Counted from the first letter of the stretch, positions 9,705 through 21,090 are shown. The stretch: 64,000 nt of DNA from Ophthalmolycus amberensis (GCA_024529925.1 JAFEUB010001421.1:186001-250000), one strand, 5' to 3'. Made by a program: numbers and translations. Notes: generated by a model from the sequence alone, not told the origin.

Positions 9705-9778
9705 TGGCCAGTATGGGGATTGAACCCATGACCTTGGCCTTATTAGCACCACGCTCTGACCATCTGAGCTAACCGGCC
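9705..9778 (-). tRNA. tRNA-Ile(AAT)
   Basis: Class a with a G31:G39 mismatch closing the anticodon stem. Confidence 0.68.
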
Positions 9779-9960
9779 CTTTTTCACTTGTTAATTCAAC
9801 TCCATTACTTCCAAAATCATAGCAGGACAGAACGTGCAAAATGTAGGCGTTTTTTTAACGTCCATTCGGGTGTGAGACCCGATCAGCTTTCTTTGCTTGG
9901 ACAGGTTAAAGGGAAGACTGCTGACTTATCCTATGAATGGCATCTCCACAGGCAAATTGA

Positions 9961-10034
9961 TGGCCAGTATGGGGGTTGAACCCATGACCTTGGCGTTATT
10001 AGCACCACGCTCTGACCATCTGAGCTAACCGGCC
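9961..10034 (-). tRNA. tRNA-Ile(AAT)
   Basis: Class b consensus. Confidence 0.88.
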
Positions 10035-10239
10035 CTTTTTCACTTGTTAATTCAACTCCATTACTTCCAAAATGATAGCAGGACAGAACGTGCAAAATGT
10101 ATGGGTTTTTTCTAGTCCATAGCTTTCCTTGCTTGGATAGGTCAAAGGGAAGACCGCTGACTTCTCATTTGAACGGAATGACCTCAAGTTTAAAGTAACA
10201 TTGCTTACACCATATTTCTTATAATAAGCCTTGAGCTAT

Positions 10240-10312
10240 CAACCACGAAGGGACTCGAACCCTCAATCTTCTGATCCGAAGTCAGACGCCTTGTCCATTA
10301 GGCCACATGGTC
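10240..10312 (-). tRNA. tRNA-Arg(TCG)
   Basis: Consensus. 749-bp unit, two Ile genes. Confidence 0.92.
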
Positions 10313-10449
10313 CTTGACTGATGATTGAGCTTTTAACCTTGAAGGGATTGAAAACCAGCCCTCTTTTTCCATGATATTTATCTGTGTCAATACTGTATGA
10401 TAAGTTGAACAGCAATTGTAGACACATTCTTTTCTTAAATAACTATTTC

Positions 10450-10523
10450 TGGCCAGTATGGGTATTGAACCCATGACCTTGGCGTTATTAGCACCACGCT
10501 CTGACCATCTGAGCTAACCGGCC
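10450..10523 (-). tRNA. tRNA-Ile(AAT)
   Basis: Class a, T loop TTCAATA. Confidence 0.85.
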
Positions 10524-10706
10524 CTTTTTCACTTGTTAATTCAACTCCATTACTTTCCAAAATTATAGCAGGACAGAACGTGCAAAATGTAGGCGTTTTT
10601 TGAACGTCCATTCGGGTGTGAGACCCGATCAGCTTTCCTTGCTTGGATAGGTTAAAGGGAAGACTGCTGACTTATCCTATAAATGGCATCTCCACAGGCA
10701 AATTGA

Positions 10707-10780
10707 TGGCCAGTATGGGGGTTGAACCCATGACCGTGGCGTTATTAGCACCACGCTCTGACCATCTGAGCTAACCGGCC
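10707..10780 (-). tRNA. tRNA-Ile(AAT)
   Basis: Class c consensus (C44). Confidence 0.87.
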
Positions 10781-10988
10781 CTTTTGCACTTGTTAATTCA
10801 ATTCCATTACTTCCAAAATTATAGCAGGACAGAACCTGCAAAATGTAGGTGTTTTTTTAACGTCCATTCAGCTTTCCTTGCTTGGATAGGTCAAAGGGAA
10901 GACCGCTGACTTCTCATATGAACGGCATGACCTCAAGTTTAAAGTAACATTGCTTGCATCATATTTCTTATAATAAGCCTTGAGCTAT

Positions 10989-11061
10989 CAACCACGAAGG
11001 GACTCGAACCCTCAATCTTCTGATCCGAAGTCAGACGCCTTGTCCATTAGGCCACATGGTC
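10989..11061 (-). tRNA. tRNA-Arg(TCG)
   Basis: Consensus. 744-bp unit, two Ile genes. Confidence 0.92.
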
Positions 11062-11198
11062 CTTGACTGATGATTGAGCTTTTAACCTTGAAGGGATTGA
11101 AAACCAGCCCTCTTTTTCCATGATACTTATGTGTGTCAATACTGTATGATAAGTTGAACAGCAATTGTAGACACATTCTTTTCTTAAATAACTATTTC

Positions 11199-11272
11199 TG
11201 GCCAGTATGGGGATTGAACCCATGACCTTGGCGTTATTAGCACCACGCTCTGACCATCTGAGCTAACCGGCC
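11199..11272 (-). tRNA. tRNA-Ile(AAT)
   Basis: Class a consensus. Confidence 0.88.
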
Positions 11273-11454
11273 CTTTTTCACTTGTTAATTCAACTCCATT
11301 ACTTCCAAAATCATAGCAGGACAGAACGTGCAAAATGTAGGCGTTTTTTTAACGTCCATTCGGGTGTGAGACCCGATCAGCTTTCTTTGCTTGGACAGGT
11401 TAAAGGGAAGACTGCTGACTTATCCTATGAATGGCATCTCCACAGGCAAATTGA

Positions 11455-11528
11455 TGGCCAGTATGGGGGTTGAACCCATGACCTTGGCGTTATTAGCACC
11501 ACGCTCTGACCATCTGAGCGAACCGGCC
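11455..11528 (-). tRNA. tRNA-Ile(AAT)
   Basis: Class b with A9C. Confidence 0.76.
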
Positions 11529-11732
11529 CTTTTTCACTTGTTAATTCAACTCCATTACTTCCAAAATGATAGCAGGACAGAACGTGCAAAATGTATGGGT
11601 TTTTTCTATCCAAGCTTTCCTTGCTTGGATAGGTCAAAGGGAAGACCGCTGACTTCTCATATGAACGGAATGACCTCAAGTTTAAAGTAACATTGCTTAC
11701 ACCATATTTCTTATAATAAGCCATTGAGCTAT

Positions 11733-11805
11733 CAACCACGAAGGGACTCGAACCCTCAATCTTCTGATCCGAAGTCAGACGCCTTGTCCATTAGGCCACA
11801 TGGTC
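11733..11805 (-). tRNA. tRNA-Arg(TCG)
   Basis: Consensus. 1003-bp unit, three Ile genes. Confidence 0.92.
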
Positions 11806-11942
11806 CTTGACTGATGATTGAGCTTTTAACCTTGAAGGGATTGAAAACCAGCCCTCTTTTTCCATGATATTTATCTGTGTCAATACTGTATGATAAGTTG
11901 AACAGCAATTGTAGACACATTCTTTTCTTAAATAACTATTTC

Positions 11943-12016
11943 TGGCCAGTATGGGTATTGAACCCATGACCTTGGCGTTATTAGCACCACGCTCTGACCA
12001 TCTGAGCTAACCAGCC
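11943..12016 (-). tRNA. tRNA-Ile(AAT)
   Basis: Class a, T loop TTCAATA, with C4U. Confidence 0.82.
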
Positions 12017-12198
12017 CTTTTTCACTTGTTAATTCAACTCCATTACTTCCAAAATTATAGCAGGACAGAACGTGCAAAATGTAGGCGTTTTTTGAACGTC
12101 CATTCGGGTGTGAGACCCGATCAGCTTTCCTTGCTTGGATAGGTTAAAGGGAGGACTGCTGACTTATCCTGTAAATGGCATCTCCACAGGCAAATTGA

Positions 12199-12272
12199 TG
12201 GCCAGTATGGGGGTTGAACCCATGACCTTGGCGTTATTAGCACGACGCTCTGACCATCTGAGCTAACCGGCC
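12199..12272 (-). tRNA. tRNA-Ile(AAT)
   Basis: Class b with a C28:C42 mismatch in the anticodon stem. Confidence 0.7.
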
Positions 12273-12454
12273 CTTTTTCACTTGTTAATTCAACTCCATT
12301 ACTTCCAAAATTATAGCAGGACAGAACGTGCAAAATGTAGGCGTTTTTTTAACGTCCATTCGGGTGTGAGACCCGATCAGCTTTCCTTGCTTGGATAGGT
12401 TAAAGGGAAGACTGCTGACTTATACTATAAATGGCATCTCCACAGGCAAATTGA

Positions 12455-12528
12455 TGGCCAGTATGGGGGTTGAACCCATGACCGTGGCGTTATTAGCACC
12501 ACGCTCTGACCATCTGAGCTAACCGGCC
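12455..12528 (-). tRNA. tRNA-Ile(AAT)
   Basis: Class c consensus. Confidence 0.87.
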
Positions 12529-12735
12529 CTTTTTCACTTGTTAATTCAATTCCATTACTTCCAAAATTATAGCAGGACAGAACCTGCAAAATGTAGGTGT
12601 TTTTTACTATCCATTCAGCTTTCCTTGCTTGGATAGGTCAAAGGGAAGACCGCTGACTTCTCATATGAACGGAATGACCTCAAGTTTAAAGTAACATTGC
12701 TTACACCATATTTCTTATAATAAGCCTTGAGCTAT

Positions 12736-12808
12736 CAACCACGAAGGGACTCGAACCCTCAATCTTCTGATCCGAAGTCAGACGCCTTGTCCATTAGGCC
12801 ACATGGTC
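12736..12808 (-). tRNA. tRNA-Arg(TCG)
   Basis: Consensus. 745-bp unit, two Ile genes. Confidence 0.92.
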
Positions 12809-12946
12809 CTTGACTGATGATTGAGCTTTTAACCTTGAAGGGATTGAAAACCAGCCCTCTTTTTCCATGATACTTTATGTGTGTCAATACTGTATGATAA
12901 GTTGAACAGCAATTGTAGACACATTCTTTTCTTAAATAACTATTTC

Positions 12947-13021
12947 TGGCCAGTATGGGGATTGAACCCATGACCTTGGCAGTTATTAGCACCACGCTCT
13001 GACCATCTGAGCTAACCGGCC
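12947..13021 (-). pseudogene. tRNA-Ile(AAT), insertion in anticodon arm
   Basis: Class a, 75 nt. One extra base between the anticodon loop and its 3' stem disrupts pairing. Confidence 0.65.
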
Positions 13022-13203
13022 CTTTTTCACTTGTTAATTCAACTCCATTACTTCCAAAATCATAGCAGGACAGAACGTGCAAAATGTAGGCGTTTTTTTA
13101 ACGTCCATTCGGGTGTGAGACCCGATCAGCTTTCTTTGCTTGGACAGGTTAAAGGGAAGACTGCTGACTTATCCTATGAATGGCATCTCCACAGGCAAAT
13201 TGA

Positions 13204-13277
13204 TGGCCAGTATGGGGGTTGAACCCATGACCTTGGCGTTATTAGCACCACGCTCTGACCATCTGAGCGAACCGGCC
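13204..13277 (-). tRNA. tRNA-Ile(AAT)
   Basis: Class b with A9C. Confidence 0.76.
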
Positions 13278-13480
13278 CTTTTTCACTTGTTAATTCAACT
13301 CCATTACTTCCAAAATGATAGCAGGACAGAACGTGCAAAATGTATGGGTTTTTTCTATCCAAGCTTTCCTTGCTTGGATAGGTCAAAGGGAAGACCGCTG
13401 ACTTCTCATTTGAACGGAATGACCTCAAGTTTAAAGTAACATTGCTTACACCATATTTCTTATAATAAGCCTTGAGCTAT

Positions 13481-13553
13481 CAACCACGAAGGGACTCGAA
13501 CCCTCAATCTTCTGATCCGAAGTCAGACGCCTTGTCCATTAGGCCACATGGTC
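13481..13553 (-). tRNA. tRNA-Arg(TCG)
   Basis: Consensus. Its unit is cut by the ERV LTR after one Ile gene. Confidence 0.92.
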
Positions 13554-13690
13554 CTTGACTGATGATTGAGCTTTTAACCTTGAAGGGATTGAAAACCAGC
13601 CCTCTTTTTCCATGATATTTATCTGTGTCAATACTGTATGATAAGTTGAACAGCAATTGTAGACACATTCTTTTCTTAAATAACTATTTC

Positions 13691-13764
13691 TGGCCAGTAT
13701 GGGTATTGAACCCATGACCTTGGCGTTATTAGCACCACGCTCTGACCATCTGAGCTAACCGGCC
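13691..13764 (-). tRNA. tRNA-Ile(AAT)
   Basis: Class a, T loop TTCAATA. Last Ile gene before the second ERV copy. Confidence 0.85.
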
Positions 13765-13920
13765 CTTTTTCACTTGTTAATTCAACTCCATTACTTCCAA
13801 AATTATAGCAGGACAGAACGTGCAAAATGTAGGCGTTTTTTGAACGTCCATTCGGGTGTGAGACCCGATCAGCTTTCCTTGCTTGGATAGGTTAAAGGGA
13901 GGACTGCTGACTTATCCTAT

Positions 13921-14546
13921 ATTGAGAATGGAAATCGAGTAACAGACTGAGATCGAGGCGTTTAGCTCAATTCAAGCAATTAAACATTTATTTGTGACAG
14001 AAGTATTATGTCCAGCTGTTGAACGAGTCCGGACTCTAACAAGGTGTGTATAAAAGTGAAACCTAACAGCGCTTATACAGTGATGCGCATGCGTGTGTCA
14101 CAGGTCCTCCTTTTGGAGCCCATTGGTCAAAGCAAAGATGGAGGCGGGTCTGTTTTTAGCTGGCAGACAGCCAGTTGGAGCGCTGGATAACGTCATCCAC
14201 ACTGGCTCATATCCGGATCCCGCCTTCTCTGGAATATCAGTATGTGTGAAATGTTGTTAACACTTTACGGTGTCAAACAGGGTGCAGTTCTAAGCTATTT
14301 CGAAGTCTCTGTGTGAATAGATAAGAGAGCTCTTTTGCTAACTCTAAGATGGCAGTTTCCTCCCTAATCTGGTGTTTAAGCAAGCGTTACTTTCAAGGCC
14401 ACTGTGTCTGTTTCTATCGTGCGAACAGGTGACGGAAAGCCCTGTTCGGAGTTTTTGACCTACTTACAGTGACCTCACAACTCCGCAGTATAAGCTTTAC
14501 AAGTATAGCATATTATTTAACAGTGAAAGAATATATTTTATTAACA
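13921..14546 (-). repeat. ERV 3' LTR, second copy
   Basis: 626 bp, matching the LTRs at 21247-21872 and 32699-33324 with no difference seen by eye. On the minus strand it has GGCGGG and CCAAT-type promoter elements, TATAAG at 14072-14077 and AATAAA at 13987-13992. A polypurine tract lies next to it at 14547-14558. Confidence 0.92.
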
Positions 14547-14581
14547 AATCCCCCTTTTCACACCTGCTAGGTGTGAACTTC

Positions 14582-16858
14582 TTAAACTTGTGTGTCATCG
14601 TCTAACTGGGAGGTTGTCAAGGAACGCAACTCTGGTTCTTCTTGGTCCCATGACCCCTCTGAGTCAGAGGCCGGCAGGTCTCCATCTAACAGTGGATAAG
14701 CACCATGTGGAAACGGCTGCTGTTCCTTGGAGAGAGCGGTGGTAATAAGACGGCCTATCAAAGTTCGGAGGCAGGGGATGCAACAACAGCCACAGGTGAT
14801 GAGTATAGCTATGGAAACTGCTATGGACATGATGAGGGCCTTCCATTTGCCAAACATGGATTCCATCCAATCAGAGAAAGGATTACCTATGCCTGATGCG
14901 TCATGCAGTTCTTCCGAGAGGGTGCGCAGACTATTTAAGGCCTGAGTGACCGAACCGTCTGGGGCAGTGTTGTTCGGAATGATGGTACAACACATGTCTC
15001 CAAACATTGAGCAAACACCCCCTTTTTCAGCTAACAACATGTCTAAAGCCATTCTATTCTGCGTAGCCATAAGAGAGGTCGGCGCGAGTTGTTCGGCTAA
15101 ACCGGCAACTGCGTCCCTAGTGAGGTTAACAAGACGCAAGACATTGTAATGGACATAGTTTATGCGGTCCACGTTTTTGTTGGGAGTGATCGGAAAGAAG
15201 GCTGCGATTATGGGGATGTTTTCAAAGCCTGCTGCGACTTGATCTGCTAGTTTGTATTCGTCTGGAACGCCTCGTGGGATGCCTATTGAGTCTATATAGG
15301 TGGGGCCCCCAGTGAGCTCGAAGGAACCTAAGGCAACTTCTCGCTTGATGATGTGTCGCCTTCTCTGTTTGGTGAGAGCAGTGGCTAGCCCGTCCGCTCG
15401 TGCTAATCTACGACCTATTAGGGTAAGGGGCATTCCGAGTCTGACCATTGCACAAATGCCGATGGTTTTGCTAGCTTCTATTCTAGGTACCAAGCGCAGG
15501 TCTCCGCAGTAGTAGAATAAACCTGCTCTGGCCCAGGGCCCAATGTCTAAGCCATTGCGGGTCTCATTACACCAATCAGGGGAAATTTTGCCCACATTCA
15601 GCTGTGGTCTGACTGCTGTGAACTTAAAACACATGTACCTGTTAGCCTGACCTCTAATAGCGGAAAATTGGCCCAATGTAGTTTCATTTACGATAGGTGG
15701 AAATATCGCGGCAAGTGTGGTACAATTTGTGGGCGTAGCTTGTCGTGTGAGACCTATCATACAGGCATAGCCCTGTGGATCAGTTTGCGGGTAGAGAGGG
15801 GCTGGTTCGGTGAACATGGCAGGTCGGGCGGAGGCACAGGCCACGCACCCTGTCATCTTTTGTCTGTTAGCATTATCAGTGATCCAATTTAACCAAACAT
15901 TATCATTGCCATAACCTGTGGACCTTTGCAAGACCTGAAGGGGAGTCATTTCAGTATAATCTTGAGAAAACACTACGGGACTGGGGCCAGATGGGGATGC
16001 CAATGCTAGGGCAGACGTGGGCTGGGTGTGTTCGTTCTCTACCTGGGGGAATATGTTGATCTGGATACCGACTAAGGGATCTTTGTGTGCGATGTCGACG
16101 CCTAAGACGAACCATGCCCTGGTTTTACCGTTAGAACTTGCTGTGATGTTGCTTATCGAGAGGGTAAGAGGGTTAGTTGTGGCACTAAAGTCTCTTTGTA
16201 GGCTAATTTTCCTCCACCACCTATACTCTGGGCCAGTTCTCATACCTTTGGGGACCCATGCTCCGGTGTACTTAGTTACAAAATCCCAGTGTCCGCACCA
16301 CATAGTTAGTCGGGCCTTGTCAGAACTCTCGCAACGTTTCTCTAAGTGTTCGGGTGTTCTACAAAGATAAACATTATAGCCCCGCCAACCCCTTGGATTG
16401 CCCCTACAGTTTACAACGTCGCACAAATCAAACGTGAATGCACTGGTAGAACCCGCCGTGTAATTCAGAATGAGTTTGGCTCCACATGCTGTGTTATGGA
16501 CCAATGTTGGGGTGCTGCGTCTTGTTCGGTTGTGAGTCATCGGGGATGGACAGGGAAAAGGTGCGGGTGATGTAGAAGTCTGATTCGGGAAAGGGGCAGT
16601 AGAATTAGATGGGTGCTGGTGTGTCTGATACTTGGTTTCTAGTCCCCATATCAGTAAGACAGCAAATATGCCCACACCCACCCCCACCCCAATCTGAGTT
16701 TTCCTCCCACATCCCACCCCTTTCCAGGTGAAGCGCTGCCTATCTAGGTCGGCGGGGTTTGCATAAGGGTCCCCTAGACAGCGTCTAAGTTCCCGATGCA
16801 TCTTCCAAATCAGTGCGAATTTCTCCCAGTGTTCTGGTTGGTACCGGTGCTGGGACAC
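14582..16858 (-). CDS. env: ERV envelope glycoprotein, second copy
   Basis: A complete 758-codon env, identical in translation to the one at 21908-24184, where its domains are described. It overlaps the end of the fused gag-pol ORF by 74 bp. The 3' LTR and polypurine tract are in place, but there is no 5' LTR, so expression would need an outside promoter. Confidence 0.9.
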   Translation of the reverse strand: MSQHRYQPEHWEKFALIWKMHRELRRCLGDPYANPADLDRQRFTWKGVGCGRKTQIGVGVGVGIFAVLLIWGLETKYQTHQHPSNSTAPFPNQTSTSPAPFPCPSPMTHNRTRRSTPTLVHNTACGAKLILNYTAGSTSAFTFDLCDVVNCRGNPRGWRGYNVYLCRTPEHLEKRCESSDKARLTMWCGHWDFVTKYTGAWVPKGMRTGPEYRWWRKISLQRDFSATTNPLTLSISNITASSNGKTRAWFVLGVDIAHKDPLVGIQINIFPQVENEHTQPTSALALASPSGPSPVVFSQDYTEMTPLQVLQRSTGYGNDNVWLNWITDNANRQKMTGCVACASARPAMFTEPAPLYPQTDPQGYACMIGLTRQATPTNCTTLAAIFPPIVNETTLGQFSAIRGQANRYMCFKFTAVRPQLNVGKISPDWCNETRNGLDIGPWARAGLFYYCGDLRLVPRIEASKTIGICAMVRLGMPLTLIGRRLARADGLATALTKQRRRHIIKREVALGSFELTGGPTYIDSIGIPRGVPDEYKLADQVAAGFENIPIIAAFFPITPNKNVDRINYVHYNVLRLVNLTRDAVAGLAEQLAPTSLMATQNRMALDMLLAEKGGVCSMFGDMCCTIIPNNTAPDGSVTQALNSLRTLSEELHDASGIGNPFSDWMESMFGKWKALIMSIAVSIAILITCGCCCIPCLRTLIGRLITTALSKEQQPFPHGAYPLLDGDLPASDSEGSWDQEEPELRSLTTSQLDDDTQV

Positions 16859-19800
16859 AGTGTGTCAGGTGGTGCCAAGGGGCGCCTGATTTGCCCTTGA
16901 CCTGGACCGAGTGTGAAGTAACCTCCTTCACTTCGTACGGCCCAGTCCACCTGGGGTCAGTCCACTTGCGCTTGTGAACCTTGACCCTGACCCAATCACC
17001 TACTTGTATCTGCTTTCCAGCTGCCGCTGCTTCAGGTACTGCTCGAGTCCTCTCGATCTGTTTGAAGAGAGCTTCAGTAAGAGAAGTTAGGGCACTCATA
17101 TAGTCAGACATTTCAATCTGCTGTACATCCAAAGGTGGCATATGACCTCCATCTCTGGGTGGACCTGGCATCGACCGGCCAGTCATGATCTCGTGTGGGG
17201 AGAGATGTGTTTCTCCCCCTTTTCCGGACCTCATGGCCATAAGGGCCAGAGGCAGGGCTTCAACCCATGTCAATTTGGAGCCCGCGCAAACTTTGGCAAT
17301 TTTGGCCTTAAGGGTCTGATTCGCTCGTTCCACCAGGCCCTGAGATTGCGGGTGATAGACTGACCCGAATTTGTGTGTGATTCCCAGAAATTGCTCTACC
17401 TGTGCGAGCATGGTGTTGCTAAAGTGTGATCCGTTATCGGAGCGGATGCATCTCGGTACTCCGTAACGGGGAATCAGTTCTGTCTGCAGCCATTTTACAA
17501 CTGTCTGCGCGTCTTCTCTCTTGGTTGGAATTGCTTCCACCCATCTTGAAAATCTGTCTACCATTACCAAGATGTACCTCTTTCCCTGCACTCTGTTCTC
17601 TGGTCCCATATCTGTATAATCTATGCTAATGTCTTGGAAACAGGCTGAGGGCACGGGATAAGATCCCATCGGTGTCTTGAATGGTTTTCTTGAATTGTGA
17701 TTGCCACAAATTTGACATTCATCGCAGAAGAGGAAAGATATCGCTTCCATGTGCGGATGCCACCATAGTTGTTTTAAATTGTCCAATGTCCGTTTCTTTC
17801 CCTCGTGCGTAGGTCCGTGGGCCCCTGGTAGGAGTGCTGCACACAGTCCTGCTGAGGCAACCACTCTACCGTCGTGGGCTCTCCACAGACCTTCTTTGTC
17901 TTTTGTGGCTCCTTTTCGTGTCCATTCGGACCATTCATAAGGTCCTGCTTTCTTTTGATGATCTTTGATGTGTTCGATGGTGAGCTCAGGTGGGCCGGAT
18001 GTTGGCTTCATAACCATTTGGCGAGGTGTGTAGCCTCCAGTTTTCTTTGCTGCTTTGTCTGCCGCGTCATTACCGGCGCTGATTCGTGATTTGATTGTGT
18101 CATGTCCTTTGCATTTCATGATGGCCACCCCCTTTGGTAGTTGGATTGCTTCTACCAGTCTTCTCATAGCTGCTTCGTGTTTTATGGGGTGGTCATTTGA
18201 AGTGGTGAAGTTGCGTCTTTGCCATACAGGGCCATCGATGTGGGCCGCTCCATGGGCGTAAGCCGAATCTGTGAAGATATTTACAATTTTGTCCGTGCTC
18301 CACTTCAGAGCCTGAATCAGTGCTTCCACTTCTGCTAGTTGTGCTGAAGCGGGTTGTGGCAGTATCCCTGACTCCACTGTTTGGTGATAGCCATCACCCT
18401 TCTGTTCCACCACTGCATAGGATGCAATGTTCCCTTCTTCTCCTTTGTAGCAGCAACCATCCGTGTAGAGCCAGGCTTCAGCGGTGAGGTGGGGAGTGTT
18501 CTGGAGATCCGATCTCAATTTGTTTTCTTGTACTGCAACTTCCTCGCACACATGTGGTTGTCCATCCGTGAAGTTAGCTGTCATATTTCTTGTGGCTGGC
18601 ACATAGGTGATGTGTGGCATGGTGCAAGTGTGTTGAATCTTTGTTTTCCTTGCGGCACTGAACGTGAATTCTTTACTCATCAGGAATGCCGCCACGCCAT
18701 GATGCGTGTGTACTTCCAGTGGATGGCCCATGACAATATGAGAAGTTTTTTCAATTGCTTTTGCCACTGCTGCAACATACCTTGCGCACGTGGATTGACC
18801 GTTTTCCACAGCGTCAAGTTTTGATGAATGATACATCAGTACGTCTCTTTCACCCCCCTTTTTCTGGAAGAGTACAGCATTTAGTAGGCTGTGTCTTTCA
18901 GAAACATCAAGGTGGAACGGTAGGGAGTAGTCTGGGGACATGAGTGCGGCTGCATTCGCAAGTGCTTGCTTCAAGCGGGTGAAGGCTGTTTCACCCTCTG
19001 CTGTCCATGTGAGGTTGGCAGTAAGATTTCTGGGGCCCACTTCCTTCAACATCTCTCTGAGAATGGTGGTGTGGTTGGTGTAGTCTGGGATATGGGCTCG
19101 TGAGTAGCCTGTCAGGCCCAGAAATGAGAGGAGAGCGGCCACAGTGAGTGGTCGGGGATGTTGCAAGATGGTGGCCCTGTGCGTGTGTGACAGGCCTTGC
19201 CCGTCTGATGAAACATTGCGACCCAAAAACAACACTTGGCGTCTGGCGAACTGTACCTTTGAACGCTTGACTTTGTAGCCCTTTTCGGCTAATAGAGTGA
19301 GAAGTCGGACAGAGGAATCAAGGCAGAGAGCTGCTGACGTTGCTGCCAGAAGCAGATCATCAACATATTGAATCAGAACGACGCCTTCTGGGAGTGAGAG
19401 GTCAGCAAGATGAAGGCGTAAGTGGTGGTTGAATAGGCCTGGGGAGCACCTGTAGCCCTGGGGTAGGGAGGCATACGTATACTGCTGACCATTAAAGGTG
19501 AAGGCGAAGATGGGCTGAGAGTCTTTGTGCAGTGGGACACTGAAGAAAGCGTTGGCCAGATCTACTACTGTGAAGTGGGTGTGTGCAGGGCTCAAATTGC
19601 TGAGAGAGAGATGAGGGTCTGGAACCGGATGACCTGTTGGAACTGTGATGTCGTTCACGGGGCGGAAATCCTGGACCATTCTCCATCCTTTTCCTCCTGC
19701 CTTTGGAACCGGAAGTATGGGAGTGTTGAACTCTGATGAGGTGGGGTAGATGACTCCGGCTTGGAGCAGGCCTTCAATAGTCGGCCAAATGCCTTCCAGT

Positions 19801-20213
19801 TGTTCGTGTTTCAGGCGATATTGGGGTCTGTACACTGGAAGCTGATGTGGGTCTGTGAATGTGACTTTGATGGGGTCCGTAGTCAGGCGGCCAACGTCAT
19901 AGGCCCCTGAGGAGCTCCGGTTAGCGAACCCCCATCGCTTGGTTTGATTTGTCGTTTGATTTGTCTCTGCAGTCTGTGCGTGAGCCACTCGTTTTGTCAA
20001 ATCGTTGGTGAAAAGCCGGAGGTTGTTGACTGATGGAGGCAGTGGACTGGCCGCCTTCCACCATCCCTGCTCTTGCCATCGTTTCATGCAGTTATCCCAA
20101 TGGATGTTGTCTCTTTTCCATACAGTCTTTCCTCCTGTGTCTGTGAGTGCCTTCTTCAATTTTGCACGTAGTTCTCCTGAATAGCCTCCAGATGGAGCCG
20201 CAGCTCCAGCCAT
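16785..20213 (-). pseudogene. In-frame Gag N-terminus/RT-RNaseH-integrase fusion
   Basis: 1142 codons stay open across a deletion. Residues 1-98 are the Gag N-terminus (ending KRWGFAN). Three junction residues follow (RSS), then pol from SGAYDVG. Reverse transcriptase (YVDD codons at 19356-19367), RNase H and integrase are retained. Capsid, the CCHC nucleocapsid, the gag stop codon and the protease are lost. The net loss of 3144 bp is a multiple of three, so the frame survives. Without protease and capsid it is not a functional viral polyprotein. Whether it is transcribed is unknown, because no LTR lies upstream. Confidence 0.85.
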
Positions 20214-20589
20214 ATCTTCTTGGGGTTTTTTTTTTTTTTTTTTTCAATTCAAATGATTTTTTTTAGAATTTTCAATTATTATTTTTTTTTTTTTTAGAAT
20301 TTCAAATTTCAAATTTCTTTTGTTTTGAAATTTCAAATTGCAAACTTTTCCAAGTTTCAAATGTTCAAATTTTTTGATGCAGTACTCTCGAATGTCCACC
20401 AGTGGGAGCCAAAGCTCCTATCAAATGTTCTTCTTGCAGTTCCTGAAGTGCCAACAGAGGGAGCCAAAGCTCCTGTCAAATGTTCTTCTTGCAGTTCCTG
20501 AAGTGCCAACAGAGGGAGCCAAAGCTCCTGTCAAATGTTCTTCTTGCAGTTCCTGAACTGCCACCAGAGGGAGCCAAAGCTACTGGCAA
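20214..20589 (-). other. Truncated ERV leader
   Basis: T-rich homopolymer tract (A-rich on the element strand) followed by about four of the 55-bp leader repeats. It differs from the full copy by about 8 bp in homopolymer length and breaks off within a repeat at 20589. Confidence 0.8.
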
Positions 20590-20592
20590 TAT

Positions 20593-20662
20593 CATCAATT
20601 TGCCTGTGGAGATGCCATTTATAGGATAAGTCAGCAGTCTTCCCTTTAACCTATCCAAGCAA
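20593..20662 (+). repeat. Inverted array fragment at the duplication junction
   Basis: These 70 bp are the reverse complement of a normal array spacer, from TTGCTTGGATAGG to GGCAAATTGATG, the spacer type next to an Ile gene. Direct-orientation array sequence resumes at 20663, sharing a GCAAAA microhomology. Three or four unmatched bases separate the fragment from the ERV end. Confidence 0.85.
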
Positions 20663-20806
20663 AAAATGTATGGGTTTTTTCTATCCAAGCTTTCCTTGCT
20701 TGGATAGGTCAAAGGGAAGACCGCTGACTTCTCATTTGAACGGAATGACCTCAAGTTTAAAGTAACATTGCTTACACCATATTTCTTATAATAAGCCTTG
20801 AGCTAT

Positions 20807-20879
20807 CAACCACGAAGGGACTCGAACCCTCAATCTTCTGATCCGAAGTCAGACGCCTTGTCCATTAGGCCACATGGTC
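20807..20879 (-). tRNA. tRNA-Arg(TCG)
   Basis: Consensus. Duplicate of 13481-13553 between the two ERV copies. Confidence 0.92.
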
Positions 20880-21016
20880 CTTGACTGATGATTGAGCTTT
20901 TAACCTTGAAGGGATTGAAAACCAGCCCTCTTTTTCCATGATATTTATCTGTGTCAATACTGTATGATAAGTTGAACAGCAATTGTAGACACATTCTTTT
21001 CTTAAATAACTATTTC

Positions 21017-21090
21017 TGGCCAGTATGGGTATTGAACCCATGACCTTGGCGTTATTAGCACCACGCTCTGACCATCTGAGCTAACCGGCC
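21017..21090 (-). tRNA. tRNA-Ile(AAT)
   Basis: Class a, T loop TTCAATA. Duplicate of 13691-13764. Confidence 0.85.

Larger units (their letters stand above)
7147..13920 (-). repeat. tRNA array, block 1
   Basis: Seven complete units plus partial ones, each one tRNA-Arg(TCG) and mostly two tRNA-Ile(AAT). The Arg-to-Arg steps are 747, 749, 745, 749, 744, 1003 and 745 bp. Spacers are nearly constant. One of about 190 bp between Ile genes contains a CGGGT-GTGAG-ACCCG hairpin. One before many Arg genes contains the CTATCCAAGC / GCTTGGATAG inverted repeat. This block is more degenerate than block 3, with several damaged Ile genes. It ends at the ERV LTR. Confidence 0.93.
13921..20589 (-). mobile_element. 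Rearranged second ERV copy, 5'-truncated
   Basis: Same sequence as the provirus at 21247-33324 at offset 7326: 3' LTR, env, and pol down to RT. Then 3152 bp (27239-30390 of the full copy) is missing and replaced by the 8-base filler AGCTCCGG at 19913-19920. The gag start and part of the leader follow. The copy stops inside the 55-bp leader repeats at 20589, with no 5' LTR. Capsid, nucleocapsid and protease are gone. Identity with the full copy suggests recent duplication or an assembly artefact. Confidence 0.88.

Noticed and set aside
14041..14060. Plus-strand TATAAAA in the LTR as the viral promoter
   Set aside because: It is antisense to the element; the minus-strand TATAAG with CCAAT and GC boxes is correctly ordered.
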